Notes: generated by a model from the letters alone, not told the origin. 64,000 bases of DNA from Enoplolaimus lenunculus (GCA_030248215.1 JASANG010001677.1:37213-101212); one strand, 5' to 3'. Positions 1-12,154 are shown, numbered from the stretch's first letter. Translations and numbers: made by a program.

Positions 1-3000
1 TTCTGGTTCAACCGGTTAATGTTGAGGCGCGTTTTGGGATTCCCAACTCCCAAATGGAGGTATGGGGGGCAGTGGCTGCTGCCGCCCTGTTTTCAACTAA
101 TTTTTTCCGTAAACAACCTATGTCAAGTGTGTCTTATATGCTTGTTTCAGGGCTGTTTTAAAATTTCAGTTTTTTGATTCAAATTTTACCGGAAATGCTA
201 GCGAAGTTGCTGAATATGACCGGTATGATTCGGGCGGAAGTGTTGAAAATATCCGGTCCGGAGTTGCTCGTTTTGTTGCGTCACGACCGCGAGCTTTGGC
301 GGATCCGGATTCATTGGATTTCGAATATATTCCGCTGTGAGAGCTTAGTTGTTCTTGTGTAAAACTTAGAATATACGACAATTTGTCGCCGGACAACTTG
401 TCACCCAACAATGTCCGAGTTAACACCTACACTGCAAAAAATGATGAATCAAATTGACTCTCTTCGAAATAGACTTTTCCTGACTACACAAACTGAGTCA
501 AAATTTGACTCCGTCCGAGTCAAATTCCACTCAATCAATCGCTCAGTGAGTCGAATTTGACTCAGGCGGAGTCGGGTTTTGACTCAGTTTGTGTTGTCAG
601 GAAAAGTCTGTTGCGGAGAGAGTCAATTTGACTCACCATTTCTTGCTGTGTACGAATAAATCTAAGCATAAAGCGTGAGCTTAAATCATGAGCCAAAGCA
701 TAAGCCCAGTGATGGCGACCATAATTATCAAGTCGATAAATTGTCGTGGTACCGTAAAACTAAACCCCACAATTGTCGATATGTCCAAATTCCACAACAA
801 TATAGGCTTCGCGCTTAAGCGTAAAGCTAAGGCTGAACTTTTGATTGGAAAGTGTACCAGATTGCTGTTGTTTTTATTGTGACAGATGTATAAAAATGGC
901 GTAGGGAAATATACAGTCCACATACAATGCCGTATTATGACGTACGGTGACGGACGGCGCCGAACGCCATCAAAAGTGTAGCGCCAGCCTTGTTCTATTG
1001 CTGTTTCGTGTATGAATGGTCTGCCCCGATCTTTACGATGGGCCTAATTGTTCTCACTCATTTTGTTTGCGTTCAAAAATGAGTTCATAAAATTTTTTAA
1101 AAATGAAATCGTCTGTGTTTTCTGCCCATAGAAGTACAGTGGTTGTAAGGATGGCGCTATACACTGCAAAAAATGTTGAATCAAATTGACACTCTCTGAA
1201 ATTGACTGAGTCAAATTCGAGTCCGCCAGAGTCAATTTGGATTCACTGAATCGCTCAGACAGTCCAATTTGACTCTGACGGAGTCAAAGTTTGACTCAGT
1301 TTGTGTAGTCATGAAAAACCTATTTGGGAGAGTATCAATTTGATTCACCATTTTTTACAGTGCACTTGTCGTGCGACATTGTCCTTCACAATGTCGATTG
1401 CCATGCGGCATTGTAGCGCAAATTGTAGCAACGGCGACAATTCGCGTACGAACAATGCCGCATGATGTCGGACAGTAGCGAACGACAATAAAATTGTCAA
1501 AAAAAGTACAGAGTCACCGTAAAATGTTTCAGGCTACAAACCCTGTATGACATTTACCAGTTGGAAGCGAGCCGAAATTGTAAATATTTAGCAATCATTT
1601 TTCAATATTCAGAACCGGCGTATGTCGGAGAACAGGTACGTTTTGACCTGGGGATCTTAGGTACCGATCCCACCGAGTACACTGCAAAAATGGTGAGTCA
1701 AATTGGTTCTCTCCAAAATAGGCTCTACGGGGCTGCTATAGTGACCCCAATAAGAGGGGGGACTGATATTTATTTGGCCTCTCCACAGGGTACCCCCCTT
1801 GTTATTCGGTTACGGACTGTTATTTATTTTTAACCTGCCCTGCGCCGTCCTTCGTTAATGATATATATTCGGTACTGCAACTGCCCGTTGAATTAAACGT
1901 TTAGGGCGATAATGCAAGGCTCTACTTAGGAATGTACTTTCAAAATTTAAGTACATACGCTTTAAAGTTTCCAACTCAAACTATTTGGGCCTGGAGTCCT
2001 TTATGTGCTACAATTAGGGATAATTGATATTTATGGACTCTAATTAGGTGTTTAGTGACTCTATCCGCTTACGGACTCTTATTAGGGATACGGACTCCTA
2101 TTGATTGGTACTCAAAATGGGGACCCCTTATTACCCTCCCACTCTTTTTCGGGTCAATACAGTACACAATTTGAGTCATATTCGACTCCGCCAGAGTCAA
2201 ACGTACGACTCAGTGCGTCGAATTAGACTTGACTCAGTTTGCGTAGTCCCGTAGAGTCTATTTCGGAGAAAGTCAATTTGACTCACCATTTTTTCGCAGC
2301 GTACACATTAGTAATAGCTAACAGCTGATGACATTTTACATTTGAATTTAAGTCAACGTTGTTACAATTTTCGAGTTACTAAAACATTTTCAACGCCACA
2401 ATAATTGGGTTTCTAAAGCCAACCTAATCAAGTGCAACTTACTACTTAAGTATGTGCTAAGCAATTACTTAGTTTTTTGTCGTCTATAAAAGCGTACTTA
2501 ACTTAAAAGTAAAAACTAAAGTCAGTGACGAAATTTGACATTTTGTACATTTTCAGTTCAGGCATACTAACATTGGTATAATTAAAATTGTAGACTCGTG
2601 CAGTCTCCGTAATATAAAGCGAAACTATAGATTTCATGTTATAATAGCGGTTCACATCTGAAGTTTATATATTTTTAAGTTCAAAAAGTTGAGTATTTAC
2701 TTAAGTTGGCGACTTGACTAATTACTTAAGTATAAACTAAGTAAATACTTCTTAAGTAAGATTTCAGAAATCCACTCATTGTCTCCATACTTTGTGGCAG
2801 TACAAGTTTTATTTCCGTTTCAAATTGTTGCTGGTTACTTGCTTTGAAAAAAGTTGTCCCAACTCAAATACTGACTCGAATAATTAAAACGGCGATTAGG
2901 TTTAGACTTGTGCTTAGGTTTAGGTTTAGCGTAAGTTCAAGCCTAAAGCTTAGCTTTAACCCTAATTTTACGCTCAGCAAAACAATAAACCGAAATGTTC

Positions 3001-6000
3001 GGGAAACTTTGTCGTTTTATCAAATCAAAACTTTTGTTTGGGGACAGCGTAAACAAAGACTAAGTTAATGAAACATTTTCACAATTACAGCATTAATGTG
3101 AGTGATATTCTCAAACTGTGTGTAGCAACTATCATCAGTTTAGTAATTTGTCTTTACACAGCTTATTCTGATCGCTGGTTAATTGGCAATTTACTCAACA
3201 GCAGGCAGGGTGCAACCGGAATACTAGTTCCGATTCCCATTCCGATTCCCATTCCGATTCCCATTCCGATTCCCATTCCGATTCCCATTCGATTCCATTC
3301 GATTCCATTCAATTCCATTCGATTCCATTCCGATTCCATTCCGATTCCATTCCGATTCCATTCGATTCCATTCGATTCCATTCGATTCCATTCGATTCAA
3401 TTCGATTCCATTCGATTCGATTCCATTCGATTCGATTCCATTCCGATTCCTTTCGATCCCATTCGATTCCTTTCGATTCCCATTCGATTCGATTCGATTC
3501 CATTCGATTCCCTTTCCGATTCCCATTCCGATTCCCTTTCCGATTCCCATTCCGATTCCGATTCCCATTCCGATTCTGATTGCACAATCAATCGGAATCG
3601 GAATTGTGACTTTTTAATTTTAAACCTACTTGTTGTGATATGTTGCATAAAAATTCTGCATTACTTATCTATTCAGTAGTTTTCGGTGAGTTAACTTATT
3701 GAGCAAAGCGAGACTCCGAGCGAAGCTCGGAGTTTCGCGAAGCGTTTTATGTTTTGTACTTGGGGGTCGAAAGGTGGATGTCCGTCCGTCCGTCTGTCCG
3801 TCTGTCCGTCCGAAAAGAATCTCAGGAACGGCTGAACCGATTTTGATAAACTTTTTTTTGAAAGCCAGTTATCCTGGGGTGTTAACCTCACATTGGGGTT
3901 TTAAAATCTTAGGCCGTTTATTAGCTACAGGCTAATTGGCATAATTAATTAAGCCTAAATTAGGACTTTCCACAATACTTCACTAATTATTACAGATAGA
4001 AGCAATCTAATTTTAGCATTAAAGGGTTTTTGAATGCGAGAAATCTGCGATAACTGAGCAGTTAGCTAATAGATAATTTGCATATTAGCATAGTTTATAA
4101 GCCTAAATTAGGAGTTTTTACAATATTTCACTAATTATTACAGTTAGAAGCAATATAATTTCAGCACTAAAGGGTTTTAGGTGCGAGGAATTTGAATAAA
4201 TTGTTTACAAACCTCCAAAACCGATAATCAAATAGTTAGCTAATAGCTAATTTGCATATTAGCTTAATTGACAAGACAAAATGAGAACTTTTTAAATTGT
4301 TTCAATAATTATTAGGCTTTACTGAAGGTTTTTGGTGCGAGAAATCTGAATAAATTGTTTACAAACGTGTAAAACCGGTAATTGAATAGTTAGCTAATAG
4401 ATAATTTGCATGTAAACATAATTGATAAGCCTAAATTAGGCGCTTTTACAATGTTTCACTAATTATTAGGGTTACAAGCAATCTAATTTCAGCAATAATG
4501 CGTTTTCAGGTGCGAGGAATCTGAATAAATTGTCTACAAACATTTAAAAGCGATTATCGAATAGCTAGCTAATAGATGATTTGCATATTTGCTTAATTGA
4601 CGAGAGAAAATTAGGACTTTTTAAATTATTCCAATAATTATTAGGGTGGTTGAAGGGTTTTTGGCTGCGAGGAGTCTGAGGAAATTGCTTACAAACCTCC
4701 AAAAGCGGTAAATGAATAGTTACCTAATAACTAATTTGCATATTACTTTAATTGCTTACGTGTGTTCGAGCTTCGCTCAATAAATGTAGTCCCACTACGA
4801 CTGGTCAATAATTGATTTTAGTTTAGCTTTACAGAGCCAAAAAATGATTGTCAATTTGTTCATGGGACGTGTTTCAAAATTTTTGCAAGCCAACAGACAC
4901 CCTAAATCAACATTATACTTGTAAACACAAATTATCCGTATACTAACAAAATTTGTAGTTCTGATTCCGATCCCAGATTCCCGTATAAATTTGCTGTTCC
5001 AATTCCGAGTCCGATTCCGGTAAAATCCAGTTCCACTTTGCACCCTGGCAAGCAGGGTAATATTAATCATATTACATTTTTAGAGTCAATAATTGGTTAG
5101 GCTTAAAATTACTTGATTTAATTACTGACCAGGGTTAAGGACCAATGATTGGTGTTACGCATCTTAGTTTAAGAGTTTGAGTATTAATTTTAGATAATCT
5201 TAGATTATGCGCCTTTCAAGCAACTTTGTGTCAAACTGGCATCTCCGTCACATTATTTAGCTCGAACGTACAATCTGACAAACGTTCCTGGATTACTGTT
5301 GTACAATGTGTCTGAAGATGAACCTATATTTGCGTCAAAGTAAAGCTCATTTGTTCATTTAAACATATCTTAAAGCTGGAACGCTCCACATACGTATTTT
5401 GGGCACCGGTACAGCTAAAATAAACACTGTTTTTAATAATATAAATCAGTTCGCTTTTCAAAACGAATTAGTTTGTATAATTTTAATGATAGTTTAATTC
5501 TGAAAGTTTAAAGCGTGTATTAGTTTGTCGAATGCCTTTTTGATATGGTATACGTTTTGTGAAAACGTGTGAAACCAATGATCTAGGAAAATTGCACAGG
5601 GGTGCAACTGCGACTATTAGAACTTGTTGTTTCCAACTTAAGGGTGACGTTGTACTTTTGATGACTGTCCGGCGCTGAGCATAATGCAACCCTTATTCGC
5701 GAACCAAGAGCTGCCACAAAAACATTTTTTTTCATTCAACTGCACACAAAAAAGTATTTCTGAGTTCATTCAGAAAAGTATTTTCTGTGGCAAATCTGAA
5801 AAGTTTTTCCGATATTTAAGACAATTTTTCTAACAATAACTGGAAAACGTTTATTTTCAGACTTCATTTCAAAATTGTTTTTGCAAACTTTTCTGTGATA
5901 ACAGAAATACTTTTCAGGTGCACCTTGCTAATTATATTTCTTAAATGTAAGAAATTTTTTCTTAAATATCAGAAATGTTATTTTGAGTGTGGAAAAGTCT

Positions 6001-9000
6001 TTCTCACATTCTGAGAATAATTTTTTAATATCGAATGGTCCGTCGGGAACTTTTTAGCCCATTTTAACATGTAACATTAGTTATGGCCTCGGTATGGGTT
6101 ACGGGTTCAGCCGCTGACCTGAAAACGAAGGGAGAGTCACAGAAATTTTGCGAGCGAAGTGAACTAAAAACCAATGATTCAATTTTAATATTTTGTAAAA
6201 TGGGAATTTTAATATATTATAAGGAAGACACTTGACTATTTTTTGATAAAATTTTCCATTCTTTGCAAAGCAAAATTGTCTGACTTCAAATATGATATGG
6301 GACTCTCCCTGTTTTCGTTCAGCTGCTGCAGCATTCGTTCAGATGTACAATGGGTTGCAAAACAATTTGTGTTTGTATTTCGCAGTCATATAAGCAAACT
6401 TGTAAAGGTTATGTTGAAATTTAGATATTTCGAAGTATTATAAAATCGGGACGACATCATGACTCGAACGGGAATACAAAGCAAATTTCAAATATTTAAG
6501 AAAAAATGTCCTAATTTTTAAATATTTAAGAAAAACGCGTAATTTTCAAATATTCAAAAAAATTGTTATATTTCAAATTTTTTAGAAAAATGTCTTAATT
6601 TTCAAATATTTAAAAAGTTGTTATATTTCAAATTTTTTAGAAAAATGTCTTAGTTTTCAAATATTTAAAAAAATTGTTATATTTCAAATTTTTTAGAAAA
6701 ATCTCTAAATTTTCAAATATTTAAAAAAATTGTATTTGAAATTTTTTAAAAAAATGTCTTAATTTTCAAATATTTAAGAAAAAATGTGTGAAATTTCAAT
6801 TACTTTTATTTTTTCGAAAAATGTGTTAAATATCGAATATTTTCCTGTATTTTCAGACTCGCGACATATGTGTGTTAATTCGCAATTTCAAAATGGTCAA
6901 AATTTTGGCTCTTAATATGGTTGAAAATGTTGCATTTAACACAAAATTGAGAGTTTGAACTCAATCCGACTTTTTTAATTTCGATTTTGTTGAGCCAGAA
7001 TTTATAAGTCCATTATACTCCAGTTGACACTCGAAATGCTCAATGCTGTTCCGGCAGCGGATAAGCGTTAAATCGGAAATGAATATTTTGAATAAAGAAG
7101 TATTTTGAACATCTTTCATTTTGACCTCTCAAGATCCTGATGCGTCATAAGACCAATGTTACTTTTAGGGCCGTAACAGTAGATTAAGCGTATTCCTAAG
7201 CCTAAGCCTAAGCCTTCGCGTTGCAAAAGCGTATTCCTAAGCCTAAGCGTTGCTAAAGTGTATAGCTAAGCCTAAGCCTAAGCTAAGCAACAAAATCTAG
7301 CCTAGAATGTAAGCCTATTTTTTACAGACCCACCAGAGACCGGGACGGCCTTAAACGTAACGTGGGCCCGCCATGATGTGCAGACGTTTAATACAGGACT
7401 GCCAGAAAAACTACTAAGGGAACTACACAGAGCATGATTGAAAAATGGAAAAAGATATTAATCAAGTGTTTGCAGAAGTTATCATTTCAGTGAAAATTTG
7501 ATTATTCTTAGAGTTGTCCTCCCGTGCCCGAAGCCAGAGGCGGTCCAGGGGACTCAGCACCCCTGGGAGAATTTTGACTCTCCTTAGAAAATTTTCAATC
7601 TTAGTTGTATATTTTCAGGTTTTTGCTAACACGGGATGACATTATTGAACTTTTGAACGATGAGTTTAACTTGAACTTCACCATTGGCCGACTTCCAGTT
7701 GAATCAAACGACACAGTATCATCCAAGTATGTTTACATTCAAATTTATAATTAGAAAACGTAAAACAAACAGTGCTAGATTTCTTGGAAACGGTAATTCC
7801 TGTTCGTAAGTTAAAGCTAAAAGGCGTAAAATTAGGGCCAATATTCTCAAATACGTATAGCAACTATCACCAGTTTGCGAAAGAGTTTCAAGCTGACAAA
7901 TTCTTCCAATTGTAGATATGAAAATTGGTACACAAGACCGCCAGACTAAATGCAGAAAACATGCCAAATATCTAATATTACCATTCATTGTTTCAAAAGT
8001 AACAACACCTATCAGCAATTGGCGATAAATGCTACACACACATTTGAGAATACGGGCCTAAATCTCAGATAAAATAGAAAATATTCATGTAAGAAAAGGT
8101 TAATAATATTGTTCATTTATAGAGAAATCGACACCGAACAGCCATCGCTTCACTACCAAGATTTGCTGTCGGCGTTGACTCAAATGTTTTTCGTTGAAAT
8201 TCCCGTTCAAAAACAAATTTCACCTGCAGAATTTGACGCGATTCGACAGTTTACACAAATCTTAAAAGAGGTAGACTAAATCATTAAGTCTGTCACAATT
8301 ACAATGGTGTATTCGCTTCACCTGTCACGGTGAATCTGCCTTTGAAGAAAATGTCATAACAGTGAATATATTTTCATAAATGCCATTTCAAGGCCTACAA
8401 TCTGCTACTAAAGTTTACACTTTTGTTTGGAGTGTTTCAGTATTTGAAATTTCTATATATTAAAGTCAGTGACGGATTTGAAGTCAGAAATTGTTCATCT
8501 GAACCTGCTGTCAAAGAATTATTATAATTTCGATATATTTTCAGTATTTTCCTGGAAACAACAACACTAAATTGTTTTTACACGGACTCGCTGAATCAAT
8601 GGAGTCGTTCAACGCGTCAACGTTCACAATTTCTGGCTGGCTGCTGATTACAAATCGACTTCAGGTACTGAGTTATGAGGTGCATTCCTCAGATGTCAAT
8701 AGTGCCTATCACCAGTTAGAAACAGGTTTTCAAAACAACTTACGTCTGCTTAGAATTTAAAACTGTGGCCGCCTGTATATGGATTCTGTACACTGTAAAT
8801 TTTAGGGAGTTCATTTTAACTCAGAATGAGTTGAATCACTCAATCTGAGTTAGGACTATCAGAACTCGAAATTTTGAGTTGATTCCAATTCATTCTGAGT
8901 TAAATAAACCAACCGACCCAGAGTCAACTAAACTCAGAGTTAGAATCAACTCAGCTCAGAATGAGTGAATGTTTACTGAGATTAATTCAGAAATAACCAA

Positions 9001-12000
9001 CTCGCTAGATAAATTGATTAAACAATTCATTGGAATGTACCGTGTAGCAAAAAAGTTTTATTTTGTACGTTTTACGTGGGACAGAATAACAACGCTACTT
9101 GGTGCATTTGACGGTGTATTTAGTAATTGAGTGCTTAGATGACCGGCAGTATTGGAAGGCATTCCTTGAAATGCCGACCATAAATACAGAATAGCGTTGT
9201 TACAATTGAAAGGTCGTAAGTTACCTGGCAATATTCAGAAAAGTATTTTCTGTGGCAAATCTGAAAAGTTTTTCTGATATTTAAGACAATTTTTTCTAAA
9301 ATAACTGGAAAACGTTTATTTTCAGACTTTATTTCACAACTTTTTTGAAAACTTATCTGTTATAACAGAAATACTTTTCAAGTGCACCTTGCTAATTATA
9401 TTTCTTCAATGTATGAAATTTTTTCTTAAATATCAGAAATATTATTTTGAGTGTAGTAATTGTAGTACGTACAAAAATACGTGTGATACAGTGCTGTAGT
9501 ACGTAAGCTATAGTTACAAAAAAGGCACCAGGGCACAAAAAGTAAACAGGAGTAAAGACAAAACGTTCCTCTTTCGAACCTTGAAATCCCCTTTTGTCCC
9601 TCCTTGTGAATTATTGCGGATACCGCATGCAGTCCAGTTGAAAGGTTCAGTACGCATCGATCAGGTTTGGCTGACTCTAATGCAACGTCCACAATATCAT
9701 GCGTACATCAGGTAACATTTGATGACGTAGTCTGATGGACACTGAAGCTTGTTTTGGCTTCAGTATTCATATCAAACTATACCCCTCAAAAGTTACCTGG
9801 TGTATGCATGATAATATCGAAGTGACAGCAATCAGTTGAGCGTTTTTTTTAATTTCAGGAGCTCACCGGACACCCGTTGCCAACGACCCCACGCTGGGTT
9901 TCTTGCCAAGGTTCTAGGGCACGATATCGAGGCTATTCTTGCGGATTATGGCTACTGTTCCATACGTTGACAGTTGAATCTTACAAAGCTGATAGTCAGG
10001 GTACGTTGAGGCTCGGATAAGGAATGACGGGAGGCGACCCTTGAAGTTCATTTTCTGTTTTGCTTTGATGAATTTAAAACGTTCTATAACTCAACGTCTC
10101 AGTATAAAGTAGTGTAGTAGGGACACTTTTACTCTACATTCATTGAGGCTACCGAGACCTGAACCCCTTGCGATTTGACGGGATACTAAGCAGATAGAGG
10201 GGTTCCCCCAACGGTTCTCATACCAGAGCGTAGGAGTCTAAAATTACAAACTTTAGCTGTTCTCGTGGAACTTTAGTGTAGAAGGTTTGAGGGGTGACAG
10301 TTAGCCGTTCTGTTTAGGGTCGCTTGAAATGTGGGGGTTCAGAGGTGGGAGATCCCTTCAGACCATGAAAGAAGAACATAACATTATGTGGGTGGCAAAG
10401 TGTTCCTGTGGGGCAAGTTAAAAAGGAGGCACCCAGGCATGTGACCAGGAAGTCAAATTTGCAGGGGGTCTGGAGAAATAGCGTAAATGAAACATTTCAG
10501 TTTAATAACATAAATATATTTAGTTTGTGAACTGTAATATCGAATCATTTCAGATGAAAATTATGTTCCATTGCGAGTGTTGAACGCAATTAAAGCCTAC
10601 GTCATTAGTTTATTCAGTTGTACAACTTGCGCTCGAAATTTTGTATTTGAATCGTCGAATATGGAGACAGAGGTATTTCCTTGAATGTTTTCAGTAATAA
10701 TGGATCATCCACGTAATAATGCGCGCATAGTTGTCAAAAATAGTCCACTTGTTTTATGAACCTTTGGAAACATAATATTAAACCTTAAACTCGAGTTCCG
10801 AATTGCTTTAATACGTTTATGCTGCAACCATTTTTCTATTGGAAAACGTTGTATTTTACAAATATTATGTAAGCGCCGAAATTGTTAAAAAACATTGCAA
10901 TTTAAAAAGAAATTGGGCCAATGTATGGAACAGGGCACAGTTGTAGATATAAGCATGTTCTTAAGTCTTAGCTTAAGCTAAACAATGTGTTTACGCATAG
11001 ACCTAAGCTTAAGCAAAAGATTAGTCTAAAGCTTAAGCTTACTCTATTGCAATCCCACAGTAAAACATTCAGCTCATGATCTTTATAGAAGTCGGAAATT
11101 TTATCAAAATCATTTCTCGCAAAAACCGTGAAAAGTTTAAAAATTCTCTGTTTCTAAAATACATATTTTTTATCGATTCCAATTCAATATTTTTGAGCGT
11201 AAAAATAGCTAATTTTTGTTTGCGTTTTGGGATTCATCAAACGCTGGTATACCCACTGCAAAATGTCGTCTCACCCGGCCCTCATGTACCCACAGGTATC
11301 AGTGGGTGACGTGTGTAAACTGCTGTGGTCAGTCAGTGCGCATGATCGATACAGGATATGTAGAAAATATGCCCACACCGTAAATTTCTAAGAAATCAAA
11401 ATACCAAGGATCCGCTATCCTTTTTATGACGTCCGACGCCGTCTGTCGTCCGCCGTTCGTCGCCCTACTGTATCGTACGTCAATTACTCACGTACGAAAC
11501 GGCGTATGGCTGACGGCGGGCGCCGTACGACAAGTATACCGTAACCCTAAAACTGTCACAAGCTTGATTCAATTGAACGTTCTTTACGTTTAAACAGATT
11601 TTTGTTGTTTAAATACGCTCGCACTCAACACTCAGCCGTCACATATCCTGGTTATAAATTCAGACCTGTAGACAACTAAACTTGCCAGGGAAGGTGAAAT
11701 ACAATTTTAGCAGGGGGAACTTGTTGATTTTACAAGACTTACAGGCGACGCTAAAACTCGCCTTGGGGGTCCACGATTTTTAAGAGGCAACCAATCATTG
11801 TGCCTCACATTTCGCGAATAGCCCGTTGAACTGAAATCTTGAACCACACTTGATATTAAGATCACGTACATCTGTGACAGGTTGTCAACAAAAATGATAC
11901 AATTCTTTGGCTATGGCGTGTTCACAATGACGTCAACCGAAGACTCGCTGGTGACGCCACTGAAGATCCACGTCATCCAAAGGTTCAGTTTCCATCCCGA

Positions 12001-12150
12001 GAAGACTGTGACGACTGCAGGACGACAGATCTCGAGATGGACTCTGAAAACCATGACAACCGCCCTGTGAACGTGGTAGAATGGGATGAATCGGCGGTTT
12101 TAAACTATTTAATATCACATTATGGGAGTATTTCGTACACAAAACGATAA
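1..12150 (+). CDS. QSOX: Quiescin sulfhydryl oxidase (QSOX), 5' partial, ten exons
   Basis: QSOX is a FAD enzyme of the ER/Golgi/secreted space that oxidises protein thiols to disulfides and passes electrons to oxygen. Predicted exons: 1-59, 170-336, 1561-1635 (or from 1572), 5194-5339, 7619-7726, 8123-8270, 8545-8664, 9859-10000, 10554-10672, 11881-12150. All have GT-AG borders, and phases match at every junction except 336/1561. There the phase-2 donor needs acceptor 1572 or an unseen mini-exon. The order follows the family: end of the first thioredoxin domain (FGIPNSQME, then FFDSNF), second Trx-like domain ([19 protein letters not shown]), helical linker (KEYFPGNN), then the Erv/ALR domain. 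The first thioredoxin CxxC must lie left of the window. There is no C-terminal membrane segment after the Erv domain, so a soluble or secreted form is likely. Introns hold several MITEs. Family call very secure; individual borders less so. Confidence 0.92.
428..653. mobile_element. MITE family A, copy 1 (QSOX intron)
   Basis: Imperfect palindrome bounded by TACACTGCAAAAAATG and its inverse CATTTCTTGCTGTGTA. The arms read GAGTCAAATTGACTCTC, and the core is full of short GAGTCAAA/TTTGACTC palindromes. No ORF. Other copies: 1160-1364, 1678-2304 (split), 14910-15126, 40421-40645. Confidence 0.8.
1160..1364. mobile_element. MITE family A, copy 2 (QSOX intron)
   Basis: Same terminal inverted repeats (TACACTGCAAAAAATG...TTTTTTACAGTGCA) and the same GAGTCAAA-rich core as the copy at 428-653, about 205 bases long. 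It lies upstream of the exon at 1561. Confidence 0.75.
1678..2304. mobile_element. MITE family A, copy 3, split by a family B element
   Basis: The left arm (TACACTGCAAAAATGGTGAG) is at 1678-1735 and the right arm (TTTGACTCACCATTTTTTCGCAG) ends near 2304. Between them, at about 1741-2163, lies a complete family B element, so B inserted into an existing A copy. Confidence 0.75.
1741..2163. mobile_element. MITE family B, nested copy
   Basis: Ends are GACCCCAATAAGAGGGGGG and the inverse ACTCTTTTTCGGGTC. The interior reads GGCCTCTCC, then TACCCCCCTTGTTATTCGG, and repeated CGGACTC words. It matches 30326-30761 and 35648-36083 over its whole length, about 430 bases. Non-coding. Confidence 0.8.
3230..3590. 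repeat. GATTC / ATTCC pentamer satellite
   Basis: About 360 bases made almost only of GATTCC, CATTC and GATTC units. Regular CGATTCCCATTC blocks flank a CCATTCGATT core. The ORFs it opens on both strands (IP and GIG/NGN repeats) are by-products of the pentamer. It lies in a QSOX intron. Confidence 0.95.
3697..4785. mobile_element. Inverted-repeat element with about five tandem 165-180-bp units
   Basis: The left end TATTGAGCAAAGCGAG is mirrored by CGAGCTTCGCTCAATA at the right end. After a TCCGTCCGTCTG run (3778-3810) come tandem units. Each contains GTTAGCTAATAGATAATTTG, a CCTAAATTAGG palindrome and CACTAATTATTA. Units recur near 4060, 4237, 4390, 4568 and 4720. No ORF. It occupies a QSOX intron. 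Confidence 0.7.
5743..5991. mobile_element. MITE family C, copy 1
   Basis: Ends CACACAAAAAAGTATTTCTG and ATTTTGAGTGTG. The interior has inverted GAAAAGTATTTTCTG/CAGAAATACTTTTC words. Other copies: 9231-9456 (left end missing) and 33587-33835 (inverted). It lies in a QSOX intron. Confidence 0.75.
6480..6850. repeat. AT-rich tandem repeat
   Basis: Several copies of a unit of about 55-60 bases built from TTTCAAATATTTAAAAAAATT and TTTAGAAAAATGTCTTAATT. It is a degenerate minisatellite in the QSOX intron before the 7619 exon. No coding signal. Confidence 0.8.
7156..7371. mobile_element. MITE family I with TTAGGC array
   Basis: Ends GACCAATGTTACTTTTAGGG...CCGTAACAG and the inverse ACGGCCTTAAACGTAACGTGGGCC. 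Between them is a CCTAAG array and the constant segment TTTTTTACAGACCCACCAGA. Further copies: 28801-28995, 36632-36818, 39571-39714 and 46941-47090. Confidence 0.75.
8085..8120 (+). repeat. SINE 3' tail fragment
   Basis: AAAATATTCATGTAAGAAAAGG followed by TTAATAATATTG matches the 3' tails of the tRNA-derived elements at 16365 and 25352 and another fragment at 41735. It ends just before the QSOX acceptor at 8122, so the polypyrimidine tract of that splice site may come from the element. Confidence 0.5.
8789..9046. mobile_element. MITE family K (TACACTGTAAATT), copy 1
   Basis: Left end TACACTGTAAATTTTAGGGA, right end GGAATGTACCGTGTA, with an interior of alternating ACTCAGAATGAGTT words. A second copy at 29917-30170 keeps the same order of motifs. 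Non-coding, in a QSOX intron. Confidence 0.75.
9231..9456. mobile_element. MITE family C, copy 2 (left-truncated)
   Basis: Aligns base for base for long stretches with 5790-5991, from TTCAGAAAAGTATTTTCTG to ATTATTTTGAGTGTA. The first ~45 bases of the element are absent. Confidence 0.75.
9859..12150 (+). CDS. QSOX: QSOX Erv/ALR FAD-binding domain exons
   Basis: This is the diagnostic part of the gene, in exons 9859-10000, 10554-10672 and 11881-12150. The first carries [19 protein letters not shown] followed by LLFH, the FAD-domain signature of QSOX. The second carries the redox pair CTTC (human QSOX1 has a CxxC here). The third carries [16 protein letters not shown], the W..HN.VN.RL motif that contacts FAD, then the distal CDDC pair and a final helix ending at TAA 12148-12150. 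Phases 0/1/0 join cleanly. All three expected redox or FAD motifs are intact, so the enzyme half seen here looks functional. The stop codon lies inside an AATAAA (12149-12154). Confidence 0.95.
10914..11085. mobile_element. MITE family D (TTAGGC-bearing), QSOX intron copy
   Basis: Starts GGGCCAATGTATGGAACAGG and ends near TCATGATCTTTATAG. Inside are CTAAGC words and the family's constant segment GCTTACTCTATTGCAATCCC. Degenerate compared with the copies at 14243 and 62161. Confidence 0.6.
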
Positions 12151-12154
12151 TAAA
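12149..12154 (+). terminator. Polyadenylation signal AATAAA overlapping the QSOX stop
   Basis: AATAAA begins on the second base of the TAA stop codon. If used, the 3' UTR would be only about 15-30 bases. The same stop/AATAAA overlap recurs at two other putative terminal exons (49102 and 57221). Confidence 0.5.

Noticed and set aside
3068-3679. 203-residue ORF rich in IP, FHS and SDS repeats, and its minus-strand mirrors
   Set aside because: It is the translation of the GATTC/ATTCC pentamer satellite. All frames of the repeat stay open by chance.
3905-4745. CRISPR-like regularly spaced repeats
   Set aside because: The units are contiguous diverged tandem copies without unique spacers, in a eukaryotic intron.
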